From the NCBI GenBank assembly GCA_001304035.1, contig LJUD01000078.1, positions 1 to 10,065 of the forward strand: 10,065 nucleotides of DNA. The letters run 5' to 3'. This DNA comes from a bacterium SM23_31 (lineage in GTDB: Bacteria > SM23-31). Shown here one piece after another: positions 7,112 through 10,065 of the stretch. The translations under genes were made by a program, and so were the position numbers. Below the pieces are notes generated by a model. The model saw only the letters and a program-made list of their open reading frames with translations. It was not told the origin of the DNA and did no database searches. How positions within the stretch are numbered: position 1 is the stretch's first letter; each line of letters begins with the position of its first letter.

Positions 7112-8146
7112 ATGCAACGTTTTTTATTGGTTGTTCTTGTACTGAGCCTGCTAATACCAGGAGCGGTTTTTGGACAAGAAGAAGTAAATAAAGCAGGGTC
7201 AACCGCCGCAAATTTCCTGAAATTAGAAGTCGGCGCACGTGCAGTAGCCTTGGGTGGTGCATTCACATCTATTGCTAATGACGGAACAGCGATGCTGTTT
7301 AATCCCGCCGGACTGGCAGACTTTCAAAAACCAACCTTTACCTATCATAATGTTGATTTGTATGCTGATATTCGCCAGCATTTCACCGGTATTGTGATAC
7401 CTTTTGGCGAGAGCAGCGCTATCGGCGTCTATATCAACTATGTGAACCTTGGCTGGATTTATAGAACGGATATTGAGATGCAGAGAAGAGAGCGCGGACA
7501 ATACGTGTTTTCTTCTAATTCTGCATACGGATTCTCTTTTGCGCGTCGTTTGACCGATAGAGTACTCTTCGGAGTATCTTTTAAGTACATAAGTGAAAAA
7601 TATTGGAATAGTTCCGCAACTAATTTTGCTGCTGACTTCGGAACAGTATATACGCCGGGTGTCGGTGGACTGAAACTTGGTTTGGCAATAAAACACCTTG
7701 GGCCTGAAATGAAAATAGACGAAGGTCCTGATTTTACGTTTTTCAAAAGACAGGAAGAGGCTTTTCCCGGAAACCGCCAGCTGCCGTCACGGCTGATCTT
7801 GGATAAATATGCTCTGCCTACTACGTTTTCCGGCGGTATAGCATTTGATTTTGTCGGACCAACGAGTGTTGTTTTGCCGAATGATATTCATCAGTTGACG
7901 TTGTTGACGGAAATCAACGATGCTTTTGATGCACCGTTTCGTTCAATTGTCGGTGTGGAATATATGTGGAACAATATGTTATCCATCCGGGGTGGATCAA
8001 AACAAAATTACGATACCTTTAAATACTCTTTCGGCGGCGGTATTAAGATTCCTATTATGAATTCTGAGATGATCTTCGATTACGCCTATGCAGATTACGG
8101 CGATCTGGAAGGTGTATATGTAACGTCTATTGAGATCAAATTTTAG
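7112..8146 (+). CDS. PorV/PorQ-family outer-membrane beta-barrel protein
   Basis: This 344-residue outer-membrane barrel belongs to the PorV/PorQ group (FadL-like). In Bacteroidota, PorV binds the C-terminal domain of type IX cargo and helps deliver it to the surface. The signal peptide is residues 1-21 (MQRFLLVVLVLSLLIPGAVFG before Q22, cut here after VFG). The mature start carries the hallmark block AANFLKLEVGARAVALGGAF, followed by NDGTAMLFNPAGLA. Amphipathic strands run through the remainder. The last strand, GVYVTSIEIKF, ends in Phe as outer-membrane barrels do. The start is supported by AGGAGG at 7098. It is 75 bases after the large secreted gene, whose sorting-like tail makes it a plausible client; that pairing is inferred from context. 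Whether this paralogue acts in secretion, or is one of the many family members of unknown role, cannot be told from sequence. Confidence 0.9.
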   Translation: MQRFLLVVLVLSLLIPGAVFGQEEVNKAGSTAANFLKLEVGARAVALGGAFTSIANDGTAMLFNPAGLADFQKPTFTYHNVDLYADIRQHFTGIVIPFGESSAIGVYINYVNLGWIYRTDIEMQRRERGQYVFSSNSAYGFSFARRLTDRVLFGVSFKYISEKYWNSSATNFAADFGTVYTPGVGGLKLGLAIKHLGPEMKIDEGPDFTFFKRQEEAFPGNRQLPSRLILDKYALPTTFSGGIAFDFVGPTSVVLPNDIHQLTLLTEINDAFDAPFRSIVGVEYMWNNMLSIRGGSKQNYDTFKYSFGGGIKIPIMNSEMIFDYAYADYGDLEGVYVTSIEIKF

Positions 8147-8187
8147 AATGAAAAGTTTTACCGCTAAATATTCGTAATCAGTTAATC

Positions 8188-8225
8188 GCAAAGAGATATT
8201 CTTATTAGAATATCTCTTTGCTTTT
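8188..8225 (+). terminator. Strong intrinsic terminator after the PorV-like gene
   Basis: GCAAAGAGATATTC (8188-8201) pairs perfectly over 14 bp with GAATATCTCTTTGC (8208-8221) around the loop TTATTA, followed by TTTT (8222-8225). It lies 41 bases after the PorV-like stop. Its mirror strand has no T-run, so it acts on + strand transcripts only. It marks the end of the receptor-to-PorV block. Confidence 0.85.
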
Positions 8226-8247
8226 AAATGGGCATTTTAGATAAACT

Positions 8248-8251
8248 GGAG
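8248..8251 (+). promoter_or_regulatory. Ribosome binding site that decides the start of the 220-residue gene
   Basis: GGAG lies six bases before the ATG at 8258. The in-frame ATG at 8228 has no such site upstream; the sequence before it is the terminator stem and its T-run. Starting at 8258 also places the Lys/Arg-containing head and hydrophobic core directly at the N-terminus, as a signal peptide requires. Confidence 0.7.
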
Positions 8252-8257
8252 TTTGAA

Positions 8258-8920
8258 ATGAATGCGAAAGTCAGGATTATTTCTCTTCTTTTAGTGTCTC
8301 TTTCTCTTTTAATGTGCGCAAGTGGTATACAGGTAGTTTTAACCGAGCCTGAAGAGAACAAGGCTTTATTAGTCGGAAATATTACTATGATATTTGATAA
8401 TTTCCAAGGAAAACAGGAAGTTTACAAAGATGATATTGAGCTTGCTGTTATCGGTATTTACGGTGAAAATGAACCGTATTTCGAATGGACCAAGACAGAT
8501 TCTGCCGGCTTTTTCTTTATTCCTAATGCACCGGCAAATGGTAAATACGAACTCAAAGGATTAAGATTTTTTATAAAAGGCGGCGGTGCTATGTCACTAT
8601 CAAAAAATTTTCGCGACCAAAGAGACCAATATCAGTCTGTAGGATGGGATAATATTACTTTTTCGGGATTTCAATTTCAAAAAACTCCTGAACGCCTGTC
8701 CGATAACCGGATCGTCAATCTTAAGTACAATTTATTTATCGTTCGCCCTTCAGGAGATATAGAACACAATACTACCGACCAGATTTATGGATATACGGTA
8801 CCGATAACCTTTGAATTAACGTTATACAATCCTCTTATCTATGACTATTTTATTGAAGATGAAAGATTCAAAGATTCGGGATGGTTGCCTTTTCTTAAAA
8901 AAGTGTCGCCTAATTATTGA
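8258..8920 (+). CDS. Exported, probable lipoprotein of unknown function with a beta-sandwich-like core
   Basis: This is a 220-residue envelope protein that I do not recognise by name. The N-terminus MNAKVRIISLLLVSLSLLMC is a signal sequence ending in Cys20. LLMC is only an imperfect lipobox (Met rather than Gly, Ala or Ser before Cys), so lipidation is likely but not certain. Residues about 30-110 contain VGNITMIFDNF and, further on, DSAGFFFIPNAPANGKYELKGL. The latter is the DxxGxFxxxxxPxGxYxL pattern of carboxypeptidase-regulatory-like or transthyretin-like beta-sandwiches. The C-terminal half is aromatic with no catalytic signature. The start at 8258 is preferred over the in-frame ATG at 8228 because of the GGAG at 8248. 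The gene begins 32 bases after a strong terminator, so it needs its own promoter or read-through; no convincing promoter is visible in that short gap. It ends with four in-frame stops in a row (TGA TAA TAA TAA, 8918-8929). It is probably cotranscribed with the next gene. Confidence 0.72.
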   Translation: MNAKVRIISLLLVSLSLLMCASGIQVVLTEPEENKALLVGNITMIFDNFQGKQEVYKDDIELAVIGIYGENEPYFEWTKTDSAGFFFIPNAPANGKYELKGLRFFIKGGGAMSLSKNFRDQRDQYQSVGWDNITFSGFQFQKTPERLSDNRIVNLKYNLFIVRPSGDIEHNTTDQIYGYTVPITFELTLYNPLIYDYFIEDERFKDSGWLPFLKKVSPNY

Positions 8921-8955
8921 TAATAATAAATCATAAATAATGATTGTGATATTTA

Positions 8956-10065
8956 ATGATGCGAAAGACCTTCTTTATTCTTTGTAGTATTTTTATGATT
9001 TCCACGGTTAGTTATGGCCGTCAGAACCCGCAGACTATTATTACCGGACAGAACCAGTTTGCCTGGGATACGATGATTGCAACATTCAGCAGTTTGACTG
9101 ATCCGGGTAAAACTTATTTAGAAATATACATGTCAATATTAAACGGGCAATTTTCTTATATTAAAAGAGAAGATAACAACTATTACGCCTTTGTTCAATT
9201 AGATGTCAAAATAAAAGATAAAGAAGAAAGTGTAATAGACAGTTTGGTATGGCAGCGGGTTATAAAGGTTCCCGACATTTCTGAAGCCGAAATACAGGCT
9301 TCACTGGAAGTAGCAAATTTACTGATTCCGCCGGGAACGTATGACTTAAACATTACGATCACAGACCTTATTTCAAAAGTCTCATCTTCCACACCGACAG
9401 GCACAGTGATTTCCGTGCCGCGATATCCTACAAGTATTATCAGTATGAGTGACATACAGTTAGCTTCCAACATTATACCTGTAACAGACACAAGCGAATT
9501 TGCTAAGGAATTTATCAAGCACGGCACCTTGTATATTGAACCATTGCCCGGAAGGCTGTATGGTAATTCAAAACCCACACTTTGCTTCTACAGCGAAATC
9601 TATAATCTGGGTAAACCGAAAAATGATAAAGATACGTATACAGTAGAATATCAGATACTCAGTCCTGAAGGAGAACGAGTGCATTGGCTTAAAAAGCCGC
9701 CAATAAAAAAACCGGAATCGGTCCTTGCGGTAATTGCGGAAAAAGTAAATATTCTTTCGCTGAAAAATAACTATTACTTATTGCATATTAAGGTTACAGA
9801 TGATGCTACGGGGATCACATCTGAAAAAAGAACTGATTTTATGGTCTATAAACCGGGCGAAATTATTGCTGAACAAGCAACCGGTAGAATCGAACTGGAA
9901 ATCACGCCAAATAATATTCAGGAACACTGGAATAAGCTTGAATATATAATCACACACGCACAAAAAAAGACATTTGAAGCATACGAATTTGAAGGGAAAA
10001 AAAAGTTTATAACGGATTTCTGGAATAGCATGTCCATAGATTTATATAAGGAACATATGCGGCGT
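8956..10065 (+). CDS. GWxTD-domain family protein, 3' end beyond the window
   Basis: The frame is open from the ATG at 8956 through the last base, giving 370 codons with no stop. A signal peptide (MMRKTFFILCSIFMISTVSYG before RQ) points to export. Residues about 30-300 are beta-rich, with features such as YLEIYMSI, LLIPPGTYDLNITITDL and GTLYIEPLPGRLYG, as in the N-terminal beta domains of this family. Residues 345-356, FEGKKKFITDFW, followed by YKEHMRR, match the segment that leads into the GWxTD domain of these proteins. The GWxTD motif itself would lie just past the window end, so the call rests on the approach sequence. The family's function is not established. No good Shine-Dalgarno precedes 8956 or the second ATG at 8959, so the exact start is uncertain by one codon. 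The 35-base AT-rich gap to the upstream gene suggests cotranscription. Confidence 0.78.
   Translation, partial: MMRKTFFILCSIFMISTVSYGRQNPQTIITGQNQFAWDTMIATFSSLTDPGKTYLEIYMSILNGQFSYIKREDNNYYAFVQLDVKIKDKEESVIDSLVWQRVIKVPDISEAEIQASLEVANLLIPPGTYDLNITITDLISKVSSSTPTGTVISVPRYPTSIISMSDIQLASNIIPVTDTSEFAKEFIKHGTLYIEPLPGRLYGNSKPTLCFYSEIYNLGKPKNDKDTYTVEYQILSPEGERVHWLKKPPIKKPESVLAVIAEKVNILSLKNNYYLLHIKVTDDATGITSEKRTDFMVYKPGEIIAEQATGRIELEITPNNIQEHWNKLEYIITHAQKKTFEAYEFEGKKKFITDFWNSMSIDLYKEHMRR

Noticed and set aside
7223..7696. 157-codon open frame on the minus strand inside the PorV-like gene
   Set aside because: It lies wholly antisense to a well-supported barrel gene. Its translation has no domain pattern and it has no convincing ribosome binding site.
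8228..8257. Upstream in-frame ATG as start of the 220-residue protein
   Set aside because: It follows the terminator T-run with no ribosome binding site. It would also put ten extra, partly acidic residues ahead of an otherwise normal signal sequence.

Overview
The window reads as chromosomal DNA of a Gram-negative bacterium, probably from the FCB superphylum (for example Marinimicrobia, KSB1, Calditrichota or Ignavibacteria type lineages). The case rests on the gene set: a TonB-dependent outer-membrane receptor, a very large secreted protein with a FlgD-like/type IX-sorting-like C-terminus, a PorV/PorQ-family outer-membrane barrel and a GWxTD-family protein. The phylum is an inference. All five genes lie on the + strand. 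There is no sign of mobile elements, RNA genes, CRISPR or phage.

Layout. Bases 2-2956 are the 3' part of a TonB-dependent receptor whose start lies upstream of the window. A 204-base gap (2957-3160) follows. It holds a perfect 20-bp palindrome, a terminator-like hairpin with an 11-bp stem, and a small hairpin that overlaps the next ribosome binding site. Bases 3161-7036 encode a 1291-residue secreted multidomain protein. A GC-rich hairpin separates it from a PorV/PorQ-like gene (7112-8146). A strong intrinsic terminator at 8188-8225 closes this first block. The second block holds a 220-residue exported, probably lipid-anchored protein (8258-8920) and the 5' part of a GWxTD-family gene (8956 to the window end).

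How the genes may work together. The first three form an outer-membrane set: receptor, large secreted partner and PorV-like barrel. In Bacteroidota, PorV works with the type IX secretion system and binds cargo proteins through their C-terminal domains. The simplest reading is that the large protein is exported to the surface, with the PorV-like protein as shuttle or anchor, and works beside the TonB receptor, perhaps in capturing a substrate. No substrate can be read from the sequence, and no core type IX secretion gene is in the window. The two downstream genes look like a separate transcription unit with envelope proteins of unknown function. The hairpins between genes suggest that the neighbours are expressed at different levels.
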